A stretch of 64,000 nucleotides of DNA, from contig JAIXSE010000010.1 in the NCBI GenBank assembly GCA_027484825.1, forward strand, positions 1-64,000. The letters run 5' to 3'. The translations under genes were made by a program, and so were the position numbers. The notes under the pieces are model-generated. The model was given only the letters and a program-made list of their open reading frames with translations, was not told the origin of the DNA and did not search any database. Below are positions 9,880 to 18,293 of this stretch, in pieces. The stretch is from Rubrivivax sp. (GTDB lineage Bacteria; Pseudomonadota; Gammaproteobacteria; Burkholderiales; Burkholderiaceae_C). Every line of letters begins with the position of its first letter. Position 1 is the first letter of the stretch.

Positions 9880-10227
9880 TCAACGATGGGAAGCAAACAG
9901 CTCGGCCGAAAAACCGACGCTCAGGCGGCCATCCGCCCATTCCACCAGCGGCCGCTTGATGACACTGGGCTGCGCCTGCATCAGCGCCGCCGCGCTGGCC
10001 GCATCCGTCACCCCCGCCTTGGTGGCCTCGTCCAGCTTGCGCCAGGTCGTGCCCGCACGGTTGAGCACCTTCTCCCAGCCCAGCGTCTGCAGCCAGTGCG
10101 GCAGCTTGTCGGCCGGCACGCCCTGCTTCTTGTAGTCGTGGAATTGGTAGCTCAAGCCCTGCTCATCCAGCCAGGTACGGGCCTTCTTGACGGTGTCGCA
10201 GTTGGGAATGCCGTAGAGAACGATCAT
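9880..10227 (-). CDS. ArsC/Spx-family reductase-like protein (YffB type)
   Basis: 115 residues with a thioredoxin-like fold. The start MIVLYGIPNCDTVKKARTWL carries the single conserved Cys of the YffB/ArsC-like group (no CxxC), followed by SYQFHDYKKQGVP and, near the end, PSVIKRPLVEW. This corresponds to the IxRP motif of the family. Members are glutathione-dependent reductase-like proteins, and true arsenate reduction is unproven for this branch. The gene is divergent from aat (54-base gap) and 13 bases upstream of riboflavin synthase on the same strand. Confidence 0.88.
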   Translation of the reverse strand: MIVLYGIPNCDTVKKARTWLDEQGLSYQFHDYKKQGVPADKLPHWLQTLGWEKVLNRAGTTWRKLDEATKAGVTDAASAAALMQAQPSVIKRPLVEWADGRLSVGFSAELFASHR

Positions 10228-10281
10228 GATGAAGAAACGGCTCGCATGCAGAAATAAAGGGCGTCACGCTACCATGAAGCC

Positions 10282-11052
10282 ATGATCCCTTGGCTCGACG
10301 ACGACTCTCTGGAGTTCCCCCCCACCCGCCGCGCCCTCGGCCCGCGCAGCGACGCGCCCGGCCTGCTGGCCGCCGGCGGCGACCTGCGCCCCGACCGGCT
10401 GCGCGCCGCCTACGCCCATGGCATCTTCCCCTGGTATGGGGAGGGACAACCCATCCTGTGGTGGTCCACCGAGCCGCGCATGGTGCTGCAGACCGACCAC
10501 TTCAAGCTGTCACGGTCGCTGCGCAAGACGATTGCCCGCTTCCGCCGCACGCCCGGCTGCGACATCCGCGTGGACACGGCGACCGAGACCGTGCTCAAGG
10601 CCTGCGCCAGCACGCCGCGCGACGGTCAGGACGGCACCTGGATCCTGCCCGAGATGCAGCAGGCCTATCTGCAACTGGCGCGCGAAGGTACGGTGCACAG
10701 CATCGAAACCTGGATGGACGGGGAACTCGTCGGCGGCCTCTACGGGGTGAACCTGGGGCGGATGTTCTATGGGGAATCCATGTTCATGCGCAGGACGGAT
10801 GCCTCCAAGATCGCCCTGGCCGCGCTGGTCTGCCTGTGCCGCGAACACGACATCCCCTGGATCGACTGCCAGCAGCAGACCGGCCACCTGGCCTCGCTGG
10901 GCGCGGCACCGGTCACCCGGACGGCCTTCGAAGCCCATCTGGCCGCACACGTGGGACAGCCAGCCCCGCAGGATTGGACCTATCATCCCCGCCTGTGGGC
11001 CCATCTGGAGTCCGCCGTTTCACCCACAGTCAACCGCGTCGCACTGCCGTGA
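10282..11052 (+). CDS. aat: Leucyl/phenylalanyl-tRNA--protein transferase
   Basis: 256 residues. The N terminus MIPWLDDD and [31 protein letters not shown] and [18 protein letters not shown] are diagnostic for Aat. The GNAT-like second half has [19 protein letters not shown] and YGESMF. The enzyme adds Leu or Phe to N-terminal Arg/Lys, creating N-degrons for ClpS/ClpAP. Its stop overlaps the GTG start of bpt, so the two N-end-rule transferases are made as a pair. The length is normal for the family (about 230-260 residues). Confidence 0.95.
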   Translation: MIPWLDDDSLEFPPTRRALGPRSDAPGLLAAGGDLRPDRLRAAYAHGIFPWYGEGQPILWWSTEPRMVLQTDHFKLSRSLRKTIARFRRTPGCDIRVDTATETVLKACASTPRDGQDGTWILPEMQQAYLQLAREGTVHSIETWMDGELVGGLYGVNLGRMFYGESMFMRRTDASKIALAALVCLCREHDIPWIDCQQQTGHLASLGAAPVTRTAFEAHLAAHVGQPAPQDWTYHPRLWAHLESAVSPTVNRVALP

Positions 11053-11783
11053 CCCATCCTCAGGAACTCCCGCTGTCCGAGCTGCAGTTCTATGCCACCG
11101 CGCCCTATCCGTGCAGCTACCTGTCGGACCGGCAGGCGCGGTCGCAGGTGGCCACTCCCAGCCATCTCATCCATGCAGATGCGTATTCCACGCTGGTGGC
11201 GGCAGGCTTTCGGCGCAGCGGCATGTTCACTTATCGGCCGTATTGCGATGGCTGCAAGGCCTGTGTGCCGATGCGGATTCCGGTCGGCGAGTTCCAACCC
11301 AACCGCAGCCAGCGTCGGGCCTGGGCCCAGCATGCGGACCTGCAGGCGCGGGTGATGCGGCTGGGTTATAGCGACGAGCACTATCAGCTCTACCTGCGCT
11401 ACCAGGCGGGCCGCCACAGTGGTGGGGGCATGGACCATGACAGCGTGGACCAGTACACGCAGTTCCTGTTGCAGAGCCGGGTGAATTCGCGGCTGGTGGA
11501 GTTCCGCACACCCGACGGCGCGCTGAAGATGGTGTCCATCCTGGACATCCTGAGCGACGGGCTGTCGGCGGTCTACACCTTCTACGAGCCTGAAGCCAAG
11601 GTGAGCTACGGCACCTACAACGTGCTGTGGCAACTGCGGCAGACCCGTGAGCTGGGCTTGCCGCATCTGTACCTGGGGTACTGGATCGCGCAGAGCGACA
11701 AGATGGCCTACAAGGCGCGCTTCCTTCCGCATGAGTTGCTGCGGGAGGGGAAGTGGCAGCGGGTGGAGAGTGTGCAGGGCTGA
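11049..11783 (+). CDS. bpt: Aspartate/glutamate leucyltransferase (Bpt, ATE family)
   Basis: 244 residues from GTG 11049, which overlaps the aat stop as GTGA. The ATE_N domain includes [15 protein letters not shown] and the cysteine cluster [18 protein letters not shown]; the ATE_C part includes [19 protein letters not shown] and the end [20 protein letters not shown]. Bacterial Bpt transfers Leu to N-terminal Asp/Glu for ClpS recognition. A longer frame upstream lies inside aat and is rejected. It is convergent with the Nudix gene, with only 8 bases between the stops. Confidence 0.93.
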   Translation: MTHPQELPLSELQFYATAPYPCSYLSDRQARSQVATPSHLIHADAYSTLVAAGFRRSGMFTYRPYCDGCKACVPMRIPVGEFQPNRSQRRAWAQHADLQARVMRLGYSDEHYQLYLRYQAGRHSGGGMDHDSVDQYTQFLLQSRVNSRLVEFRTPDGALKMVSILDILSDGLSAVYTFYEPEAKVSYGTYNVLWQLRQTRELGLPHLYLGYWIAQSDKMAYKARFLPHELLREGKWQRVESVQG

Positions 11784-11791
11784 GGCGGTCA

Positions 11792-12697
11792 TCAAGCGTG
11801 GAGATCGGCCCGGCGTGCGTCGTGCATCAGACCCCATGCGGTGACTGCCGCGGCATCCACACTGAACTCGTCCCGTCCAAGGCGCTGCGCCAGCGTTTCC
11901 AGGTCCAGGGCGAGAAACTCACTCACCTCCCCGTCGCGGTTGCTGGCAACAAAGCCGGTGGGCAACACCAGGCTGTAGACGTGGAGCACCTCGTCATGCA
12001 GACCCTCACGCGTCATGCGCGTGCCGCGAAGCTCACCGCGCGGCTGCAGCGACCTGCTCAGCGTCAGCGGAACGCCCGCTTCTTCCCACAGTTCCCGCTG
12101 CGCGCAGGCCAGGAAGTCTTCTCCCACCGTGACACCGCCGGCGGCCAGGTTGTCGAGCCGGCCGGGATCGGTGGCTTTGGACAAGGCTCGGCGGCCACAC
12201 AGCAGGCGGGCGCCGGCAAGAAAGCCATTGATGTGCACCGCCCGGCTCATCAAGCCGAAGAAGCGGAAGGCGGCGCGTTCGAGCGCAAAGAGCATGTCGC
12301 CCCGCTCGGTGCAGGGGTCTGCGACGGGATGCTCGCAGGCGAAGGCTTCGTCGCGCCATCCACTGAGGGCCTGGCGCTCCCGCAACGCCAGAGCCACCGC
12401 GGCGATCCGTTCACTGCGCTGCGCGACGTCCAGGCCAAGCGCGTCCCAGCGGGCCAGGCCCGGGGACAGCTGCAGTTCCGGCCAACAGGCTTGCAGCGCG
12501 GGCACTCGCATGGGGTGGATCCAACCCAGCGGCAGCTCCCCCAGCGTGAAACGAAGCAGCCCCTGCGGCACCGGCTGCTGCGCCCGCGCCAGATGCCGCG
12601 GCAGCAAGGCAGCCAGCGCTGGCGGGAGGCCGTTGAGGGCGGGTGGGGTGGCGGGCGACGGAGTGAAGGGCACTTTGGACGTTGATGCAGCGGACAT
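11792..12697 (-). CDS. Nudix hydrolase with N-terminal DUF4743-like domain
   Basis: 301 residues. About 130 N-terminal residues resemble the DUF4743/thiamine-pyrophosphokinase-like extension (LGELPLGWIHPMRVPAL). The Nudix box then matches completely: GGVTVGEDFLACAQRELWEE followed by AGV. This plan resembles plant/fungal and proteobacterial Nudix proteins acting on oxidised thiamine derivatives; the substrate here is inferred only. It is convergent with bpt. The start abuts the HipB remnant on the opposite strand. Confidence 0.88.
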   Translation of the reverse strand: MSAASTSKVPFTPSPATPPALNGLPPALAALLPRHLARAQQPVPQGLLRFTLGELPLGWIHPMRVPALQACWPELQLSPGLARWDALGLDVAQRSERIAAVALALRERQALSGWRDEAFACEHPVADPCTERGDMLFALERAAFRFFGLMSRAVHINGFLAGARLLCGRRALSKATDPGRLDNLAAGGVTVGEDFLACAQRELWEEAGVPLTLSRSLQPRGELRGTRMTREGLHDEVLHVYSLVLPTGFVASNRDGEVSEFLALDLETLAQRLGRDEFSVDAAAVTAWGLMHDARRADLHA

Positions 12698-12768
12698 CGC
12701 ATTGTGATGCGCAGCGGCCCGCCCCTTGCACCGAGGGTGCCTCCAGCCTGCTCGTTCGAAGCTTCTGG

Positions 12769-13038
12769 ATGGGTGAATTCCAAATGGCCGAACGGATGGC
12801 CATTTCCCGGGACACCCTCAACCGACTTGAAAAGGGAGACCCCACGGTCGCCCTGGGCACTTACCTCCGAGCGTTGCGAATCTTGGGACTCGACCGCGAT
12901 CTGGACCTGCTGGCCAAAGACGACGAACTGGGACGCAAGTTGCAAGACCTAGGGTTGGAGCCGTCCGCATCCGGGCGCGCCAAGCGACAGGCACGCAAAC
13001 CGCGGGACGAAGAGTCGAATCGAGATGGCAACCCATAA
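12769..13038 (+). pseudogene. HipB-like XRE antitoxin remnant, 5'-truncated
   Basis: The frame reads MAERMAISRDTLNRLEKGDP followed by VALGTYLRALRILGL and a basic tail. This is the recognition half of a HipB-type helix-turn-helix (usual context: MAERxxISRxTLxRLEKGDP), but the first helix of the HTH is missing and replaced by unrelated sequence from near the Nudix start. The end overlaps an ATG at 13025 for a HipA-like N terminus, which is the usual hipBA arrangement. I read it as a decayed antitoxin gene; ATG 12769 could still yield a short protein. Confidence 0.65.
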
Positions 13039-13177
13039 AGCGATTGGCCGGGAGCCGATACAAGTCCACCTGGACGCGCTCGAGCTGGGCGTCCGGTCAC
13101 GGGGGGCACCCTGTGGCGTTCTTCAGGGCGCACCGATGCGCCGGCAACGCCTTCATGCATGGTGCGGTTGCCCATGA
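13025..13177 (+). pseudogene. HipA-like toxin, N-terminal remnant
   Basis: ATG 13025 lies inside the end of the HipB remnant. The frame reads MATHKAIGREPIQVHLDALE and about 30 more residues, then stops at 13175. The first 25 residues resemble the beginning of HipA-type kinases, which normally continue for about 400 residues. After that the sequence loses similarity in every frame. Together with the tail remnant at 14874-15005 this looks like a hipA gene whose middle has been replaced. Confidence 0.5.
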
Positions 13178-13214
13178 GTGACGCCATTACCGCCGGGGGA
13201 GCGGGGTTCTCCTT

Positions 13215-13252
13215 GGTTTAAAACTTTGGTAAGATGACGGTTGTTTTAAACC
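13215..13252. promoter_or_regulatory. 10-bp inverted repeat, likely operator of the XRE-ImmA gene
   Basis: GGTTTAAAAC (13215-13224) and GTTTTAAACC (13243-13252) are perfect reverse complements separated by 18 bases, in an AT-rich patch unlike the surrounding DNA. The repeat ends 17 bases before the ATG at 13270. A TAAGAT hexamer (13230-13235) lies between the arms and could be a -10 element. Placement fits autoregulation by the encoded HTH protein (inference). Confidence 0.65.
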
Positions 13253-13269
13253 CAACCCAAAGAGGCGTC

Positions 13270-14349
13270 ATGATTGCAGATCGCATTCGTCAAGCACGAT
13301 TGGCGGCAGGTCTGACCCTGAGTGCGTTGGGTGAGCAGGTGGGTGTTTCTCACACCGCCATCCAGAAGTACGAGAAAGGTCTGCTGACGCCGTCGTCGAC
13401 TCAGCTGCTCAAGCTGGCCCGCGCCTGCGGCATTCGGACCGAATACTTCTTCCGTACGCACACGGTTGAACTGCTTCAGCCCGAGTTCCGCAAGCTCTCG
13501 ACCTTTGGCAAGACGGCGCAGGATGCGCTGAAGATCAAGGTCGTCGAGTTGGTGGAAAAGCGCGTGGAGTTGCTCGGCGCATTTCCCGAACTGCCGTTCC
13601 CGGCTTTTGCACCGCCCGCGAATCTGCCCGAGCACATCACCTCGCTGGATGAGATCGATGCGTTCTCGGATTCGGTCCGCAACGCTTGGCAGTTGGGGCT
13701 GAATCCGATTGCTGACCTCACCGACACCCTCGAAGGCCTTGGCTTGCTGGTCATCGTGGTCGATGAAGAAAACCCAGGCTTCTCTGGGTTGACGGCCAAG
13801 GCACGGACGGAAGATGGCCGGGAGTATCCGGTCGTGGCTGTTTCCAAGCGCTGGCCCGGTGATCGGCAGCGATTCACGCTGGCGCATGAGCTGGCGCACC
13901 TGTTGCTCGAAGGAAGACTGGCTGACGGCATCAACGAAGAGAAAGCCTGCGACCGGTTCGCCGGCGCCTTCCTGGCTCCGCGTGTCGCGGTGTTGCAGTT
14001 GCTTGGGGCACAGCGCCATGCGCTGGAATGGCAAGAGCTGTACGTGCTCAAGCACGAGTTCGGTCTGTCGATGACTGGATGGCTGCAGCGCGCCAAACAG
14101 TGCGGCGTGATCACTGAGACCACTCACCTCTCCATGTTCAAGCGGTTTTCGGCCAAGGGCTGGCGCAAGACCGAGCCTGGCCAGCCACTGCCGCAAGAGC
14201 ATCCCCGACTGTTTGATCAGTTGGTGTACCGCGCCTTGGCCGAGCAATACATTTCCGAAGGCAAGGCGGCGGAACTGCTGGGCATCCCGATGATGCGCTT
14301 CCACAAAGAACGCCAGCTGGAGTCATCGGATGCGGTTGCTCATCAGTGA
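13270..14349 (+). CDS. XRE helix-turn-helix plus ImmA/IrrE metallopeptidase
   Basis: 359 residues. Residues 1-60 are an XRE HTH (DRIRQARLAAGLTLSALGEQ, then VGVSHTAIQKYEKG). The C-terminal part is a COG2856 peptidase with the zinc motif HELAH (about residues 206-210) and the downstream EEKACDRFAGAFLAP Glu motif. Proteins of this plan cleave repressors or antitoxins in response to stress and often control a neighbouring toxin or mobile element. ATG 13270 is chosen because AGAGG lies 5 bases upstream; an earlier in-frame ATG at 13234 falls inside the operator repeat. The last 20 bases overlap the PIN gene, so the pair is coupled. Codon use and the AT-rich promoter suggest acquisition by transfer. 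Confidence 0.9.
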   Translation: MIADRIRQARLAAGLTLSALGEQVGVSHTAIQKYEKGLLTPSSTQLLKLARACGIRTEYFFRTHTVELLQPEFRKLSTFGKTAQDALKIKVVELVEKRVELLGAFPELPFPAFAPPANLPEHITSLDEIDAFSDSVRNAWQLGLNPIADLTDTLEGLGLLVIVVDEENPGFSGLTAKARTEDGREYPVVAVSKRWPGDRQRFTLAHELAHLLLEGRLADGINEEKACDRFAGAFLAPRVAVLQLLGAQRHALEWQELYVLKHEFGLSMTGWLQRAKQCGVITETTHLSMFKRFSAKGWRKTEPGQPLPQEHPRLFDQLVYRALAEQYISEGKAAELLGIPMMRFHKERQLESSDAVAHQ

Positions 14350-14839
14350 TGCGAACATCCTGATCGATATGGAAGCGGGAGCGTTGATGGAGACGCTCTT
14401 CCAGCTTCCAATGCAGTTCGGCATCCCTGATCTGCTGTACTACGAAGAAATCGAGCCGGGCAGTCCAGGCCTTGAGGACCTGGGCTTGCAGGTTATGGAG
14501 GTCAGCGGCGACTTCGTGGCGTATGCCGAGCAGTTGCCACGCCGGCACAACCATCTGCTTCCCGCGAAAAACGGTCCCAAACCCAGTCACAACGACTACT
14601 TGGCACTGGCGCTTGCGAAGCAAGAGACCTGCATCCTACTCACGGGCGACACTAATTTGCGAATTGTTGCCAACAAGGAGCAGGTCAACGCCATGGGCAC
14701 CATCGGGCTGCTGTGCGCCATGATCGAGAACCAGCTGCTGACTGTCGACGACGCCTTCAAGGCAATCGACCGAATGAAGTCGGGCAAGCGACGGCTGCCA
14801 TGGCCAGAAGCCGAAAAAGTGTTGAACGCGCTGCGCTGA
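14330..14839 (+). CDS. PIN-domain protein, probable toxin partner of XRE-ImmA
   Basis: 169 residues with the PIN ribonuclease pattern: MRLLISDANILIDME (Asp7), acidic residues near position 40, NDYLALALAKQ (Asp89) and LLTGDTNLRIVA (Asp107), which would bind the catalytic metal. PIN proteins of this size are usually toxins that cut RNA. The gene starts inside the XRE-ImmA gene, giving the usual two-gene toxin-antitoxin layout, though here the partner is a peptidase-fused repressor rather than a small antitoxin. The C-terminal 40 residues (about 130-169) are a helical, Lys/Arg-rich extension. Function is inferred from the domain and context only. Confidence 0.82.
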   Translation: MRLLISDANILIDMEAGALMETLFQLPMQFGIPDLLYYEEIEPGSPGLEDLGLQVMEVSGDFVAYAEQLPRRHNHLLPAKNGPKPSHNDYLALALAKQETCILLTGDTNLRIVANKEQVNAMGTIGLLCAMIENQLLTVDDAFKAIDRMKSGKRRLPWPEAEKVLNALR

Positions 14840-14873
14840 TCCGGGGTCGCCATCGGCAGCCAACTGCCACAGG

Positions 14874-15005
14874 CGACTGGACAAGAGTGCCAGGGCCATG
14901 GTGCGAGAGATTGATGAGACCCTGAAAGCGTGGCGGACCGAAGCCACTCGAGTGGGACTTCCCAGGTCGGAGATCATGAGGATGGAGCGCGTCATCCAAG
15001 CGTGA
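14874..15005 (+). pseudogene. HipA-like toxin, C-terminal tail remnant
   Basis: Frame 3 from about 14874 to the TGA at 15003-15005 reads RRLDKSARAMVREIDETLKA followed by WRTEATRVGLPRSEI and a short helix. This resembles the extreme C terminus of HipA-type kinases, which end in such a charged helix pair. No start or body is attached; the upstream sequence is the PIN gene. I read it as the far end of the hipA gene whose head is at 13025. Confidence 0.5.
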
Positions 15006-15071
15006 ATGGGGCACTGGCTGCCGCATCGACAAAGCAACAAGTGCCGCGCAAAGCAAAAAGCCTCGCAAAGC

Positions 15072-15106
15072 AAAAAGCCTCGCAAGTCGATGACCTGCGA
15101 GGCTTT
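15072..15106 (-). terminator. Rho-independent terminator of the tRNA-Val operon
   Basis: On the minus strand AAGCCTCGCA pairs with TGCGAGGCTT around an 11-base loop, and the second arm runs into a T-stretch. A second partial copy of the right arm with its T-run follows at about 15055-15068, so the signal is doubled. Confidence 0.85.
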
Positions 15107-15111
15107 GGCTT

Positions 15112-15186
15112 TGGTGGGCGGTGCAGGGTTCGAACCTGCGACCCCTGCCGTGTGAAGGCAGTGCTCTACCGCTGAGCTAACCGCCC
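15112..15186 (-). tRNA. tRNA-Val (anticodon CAC), distal copy
   Basis: On the minus strand the gene starts GGGCGGTTAGCTCAGCGG and forms a full cloverleaf. The anticodon stem CTGCC/GGCAG encloses loop TTCACAC with anticodon CAC (Val, GUG codon). The T-arm has GGTTCGAACC, and the acceptor end ACCGCCC is followed by A and an encoded CCA. The length is 75 nt including CCA. It lies 92 bases downstream of a nearly identical copy and just before the terminator. Confidence 0.96.
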
Positions 15187-15278
15187 GGTATCTGTGCACT
15201 GAAGTGCTGGAGACATCCGGGATGTCTTCGCGACGCGTTCCTGTTGTTTCGGTCTGCTGTGCAAACCTCAAACCAACT

Positions 15279-15353
15279 TGGTGGGCGGTGCAGGGTTCGA
15301 ACCTGCGACCCCTGCCGTGTGAAGGCAGTGCTCTACCACTGAGCTAACCGCCC
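15279..15353 (-). tRNA. tRNA-Val (anticodon CAC), proximal copy
   Basis: Same cloverleaf and anticodon CAC as the copy at 15112-15186, differing by one base in the D-loop. CCA is encoded. It is transcribed first of the pair. Confidence 0.96.
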
Positions 15354-15388
15354 GATTTCTTGCTTCGGGCTCGCCGCGAAAGACCAAG

Positions 15389-15418
15389 AGTATGCCATGG
15401 AATTTTGGGCTCACTCAA
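15389..15418 (-). promoter_or_regulatory. Possible promoter of the tRNA-Val pair
   Basis: On the minus strand TTGAGT (15413-15418) and CATACT (15389-15394) are 18 bases apart and lie about 35 bases before the first tRNA base. They are reasonable matches to sigma-70 -35 and -10 boxes. Nothing else is seen in 15354-15542. Confidence 0.45.
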
Positions 15419-15542
15419 GAAGTTCGGACGTTTTCTTGAAGCACCAGGAACGAAACTTTTGTTAATCGCACCAACTGCTTCATAAGGGAGCACCAGAGGG
15501 CGCCTCTGAATGGCCCAACCGCCTGGCCGACCGGATGCCCCA

Positions 15543-16289
15543 TCAAGCCGACGCGACCGCTCCCGCCTCGCTCGGTGCCGCAGGCACCTGCCAGATGCGA
15601 TTGCCGCCACTGGCCTTGTCCAGGTCGGCCAACACCTTCTCATGCAGGGTCAGTTCTTCCTCGGTCGCGGTGATCACCGGCAACTGGAAGCTGCTCAGAT
15701 CAATCGCCGCCACTTCCAGCTCGCCGCCCTGCCGCTGCGACGACGCATCCGAATCGTCGATCACCAGCGAGTCCTGGCCCCGCGTCAGGCGGATGTAGAC
15801 CTCGGCCAGCAGCTCCGCATCCTTGACGGCGCCGTGCAGCTCGCGGTTGCTGTTGTCCACCTCCAGCCGGCGGCACAGCGCGTCCAGCGAGTTGGCCTTG
15901 CCAGGGAACATGTCCCGGGCCATCAGCAGCGTGTCGGTCACGCCGGCCACCACCTCATGCAGCAGCTCGCGCTTGGCGCGCTTGAGTTCCGCATTGATGA
16001 ACCCGACGTCGAACGCCGCGTTGTGGATGACCAGGTCCGCCCCGCGCAGGAACTCCAGCAGCTCGTCCACCACTTCAGCGAACTTGGGCTTGTCGGACAG
16101 GAACTCGCTGCTCAGGCCGTGAACGCGGAAGGCCTCTTCAGGCATGTCCCGCTCAGGGTTCAGATAGAAGTGCAGATGCCGCCCGGTCAGTTGCCGGTTC
16201 ACCATCTCCACACAGCCGATGTCCACCACGCGGTCACCGGACTCCGGATTCAGGCCGGTGGTTTCCGTATCAAAAAAGATCTGTCTCAT
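15543..16289 (-). CDS. dnaQ: DNA polymerase III epsilon subunit (3'-5' proofreading exonuclease)
   Basis: 248 residues, a normal length. The DEDDh exonuclease motifs are all present: IFFDTETTGLNPESGDRV (Asp7, Glu9), ADLVIHNAAFDVGFINAEL (second Asp) and LHGAVKDAELLAEVYIRL (His and last Asp). The C-terminal 70 residues are the flexible polymerase-binding tail. The protein works in the replication core with DnaE and HolE. It follows lgt by 15 bases on the same strand, so the two are likely co-transcribed. Confidence 0.95.
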   Translation of the reverse strand: MRQIFFDTETTGLNPESGDRVVDIGCVEMVNRQLTGRHLHFYLNPERDMPEEAFRVHGLSSEFLSDKPKFAEVVDELLEFLRGADLVIHNAAFDVGFINAELKRAKRELLHEVVAGVTDTLLMARDMFPGKANSLDALCRRLEVDNSNRELHGAVKDAELLAEVYIRLTRGQDSLVIDDSDASSQRQGGELEVAAIDLSSFQLPVITATEEELTLHEKVLADLDKASGGNRIWQVPAAPSEAGAVASA

Positions 16290-16304
16290 GTTTCAACCCC
16301 AACT

Positions 16305-17141
16305 TCAGGTCCGCGCCACGGATGGCGTCCCCGCCCCTCGTGCACGACGGTAGGCCCAGATCATCATCAGCACGCCGGCCAGCACCATCGGTGCGCTCAG
16401 CCATTGCCCCTGGCTCCAGCCAAAGGCGCGCAAGCCCAGGAATTCATCCGGCTCGCGGAAATATTCCGCCATGAAGCGGAAGGCCCCATATCCGATGAGG
16501 AACAGGCCGGAGATGGCGGCCATCGGGCGCTGCTTGCGGGCATACAGCCACAGGATCACAAACAGCAGCAGCCCCTCGCCCAGGAATTGGTAGACCTGGG
16601 AGGGGTGGCGCGGCACCAGGTCATGCGCCTGCGGGAAGACCATCGCCCAAGGCAGCGACGGGTCCGCCGGACGCCCCCACAGTTCCCCGTTGATGAAATT
16701 ACCCAGCCGCCCCATGGCCAGACCCGTGGGCACGCAAGGCGCCACCAGATCGGCCACCTCGAAGAACTTGAAGCCCCGGCGCCACGCAAAAAACGCCAGC
16801 GCCGCAATCACGCCCAGCAAGCCGCCATGGAAGGACATGCCGCCCTGCCACACCGCAAAGATGTCCAGCGGATGCTTCAGGAAGTCGGCCGGTTTGTAGA
16901 ACAGCACATAGCCCATGCGCCCGCCCAGCACCACGCCCAGCACGCCGAAGAACAGCAGGTCGTCCACGCCCTGACGGGTCCAGCCGCGCTGCGCGTTCCA
17001 GGGTTTTTTGGCCTGCACATTGGCCAGCCACAGGAACAGGGCAAAGGCCGCCAGATAGGTCAGGCCGTACCAATGAATGGGCCAGCCGAAGACTTTGAAG
17101 GCGACCGGGTCGAACTGGGGATGGATCAGCGGAGGAGTCAT
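16305..17141 (-). CDS. lgt: Phosphatidylglycerol--prolipoprotein diacylglyceryl transferase
   Basis: 278 residues with about seven membrane segments. The Lgt signature [15 protein letters not shown] is complete, and the start [20 protein letters not shown] with HWYGLTYL is typical. The conserved [16 protein letters not shown] region is also present. The enzyme moves diacylglycerol onto the lipobox Cys of prelipoproteins in the inner membrane, the first step of lipoprotein maturation. It is placed upstream of dnaQ in the same direction and 78 bases after the TPR-like gene. Confidence 0.96.
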   Translation of the reverse strand: MTPPLIHPQFDPVAFKVFGWPIHWYGLTYLAAFALFLWLANVQAKKPWNAQRGWTRQGVDDLLFFGVLGVVLGGRMGYVLFYKPADFLKHPLDIFAVWQGGMSFHGGLLGVIAALAFFAWRRGFKFFEVADLVAPCVPTGLAMGRLGNFINGELWGRPADPSLPWAMVFPQAHDLVPRHPSQVYQFLGEGLLLFVILWLYARKQRPMAAISGLFLIGYGAFRFMAEYFREPDEFLGLRAFGWSQGQWLSAPMVLAGVLMMIWAYRRARGAGTPSVART

Positions 17142-17219
17142 GCGATTGGAGGCTGCCGGCGGCGAGGTGCCGAATCATAGTGCGCTGGCGGCGGCCGCCA
17201 CGCGCTCTGCGCCCCTGCG

Positions 17220-18293
17220 TCAGGTGGCAGCGCCCAACTCGGCCAGACGGCGGCGGCAGTCCTCGACATTGCTGGCGCTGGCGCGGCGGTTGTTGAGGTA
17301 GCGCTCGAAGGCCGCACGAGCGCCGGCCTTGTCGCCCTTGTCCTGCAGCGCGATGCCGATGCGGTGATCCAGCGCCAGTTGCTCGGCCCCGGACAGCGTC
17401 TTGGCTTTTTCATAGACGGCGACGGCGGCGTCATGGTCGTCCATGGCATCCAGCACCCGTCCCAGCCCGTACAGCGGCATGGCCTGCTGCGGCTGCTGAC
17501 GGGACAGCTCTTCCAGCCAGGCTTTGGCCTTGGCGTACTGCCGGTCATGCATCCACTGGCGGCCCAGGTCGCTGCCGATCACCCGCAGCTCCAGCAGCAG
17601 CTCCGGGCGACGGGTGCGCACCGCACGCAGCTCACGCTCGACCGAGGCCCAATCCTTCTTGGAGGCCGACACCCGGGCGCGCATCAGCCGCAACTGGTCT
17701 TCGTCCTGCACGCCCTGCTCCAGCGCACGGGCCTTGGACTCGCCGCCGCCGATGAAGCTGGGCAGGGCGAGGTAATACTGCTGCAGGGCACTGCGCGGCT
17801 CGGGGGCGTCCGGCAGCTGGGTCATGGCCTTTTGCATCAGATCACTCACCCGCCCCAGCGCGCCAAGGGCCTTGAACTTGCTGCCGCCGCGCACCTCCAT
17901 CACCAGCGACAGGGCCAGGGCATAGGAGCAACTGGCTTCCTGCGGCGTTTTCTGGACGCATTGCTCCAGCCGCTGGATGTTCTGACGCAGGGCCTGACTG
18001 TCCGCCAGATCCAGTTGCGCCAGGGCCAGCGCGGCGGTCGCCTGCGGATCGTCCGGGTTGGATTTGAGCCGCTGGCCGGCGACCTTCTCCATTTGATCCG
18101 CCTGACCGGCATCGAGCAGGGTCTGCAGCGCGCTGTCCTTGAACACTGCAGCCTGGGCGACCGGTGCGCCCATCAGCAAGGCCGGCGCCAGCAGCAGCCC
18201 CGCCAGCCAGACGCCTCCCGAGCGCGAGTGCGCCAGCGCGGGAGGGGTGCAAGGGGTGCGAGGGTGGGAGCTGTGTCGGGTCTTGCCATCCAT
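17220..18293 (-). CDS. Exported TPR-like repeat protein, function unknown
   Basis: 357 residues. Residues about 28-48 are a membrane-spanning signal sequence (GVWLAGLLLAPALLMG) ending APVAQAA. The rest is all helical with TPR-like pairs: NPDDPQATAALALAQLDLAD, then a block with two Cys (CVQKTPQEASCSYALALSL), and later PLYGLGRVLDAMDDHDAAV and DKAGARAAFERYLNNRR. It probably acts as a periplasmic scaffold. No partner is visible nearby, and the start could be later because the first 20 residues are basic and unusual. It lies upstream of lgt-dnaQ on the same strand. Confidence 0.75.
   Translation of the reverse strand: MDGKTRHSSHPRTPCTPPALAHSRSGGVWLAGLLLAPALLMGAPVAQAAVFKDSALQTLLDAGQADQMEKVAGQRLKSNPDDPQATAALALAQLDLADSQALRQNIQRLEQCVQKTPQEASCSYALALSLVMEVRGGSKFKALGALGRVSDLMQKAMTQLPDAPEPRSALQQYYLALPSFIGGGESKARALEQGVQDEDQLRLMRARVSASKKDWASVERELRAVRTRRPELLLELRVIGSDLGRQWMHDRQYAKAKAWLEELSRQQPQQAMPLYGLGRVLDAMDDHDAAVAVYEKAKTLSGAEQLALDHRIGIALQDKGDKAGARAAFERYLNNRRASASNVEDCRRRLAELGAAT

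Noticed and set aside
14930-15175. Short open frame running into the tRNA-Val gene
   Set aside because: It ends inside a tRNA gene on the opposite strand and has no family-like sequence.
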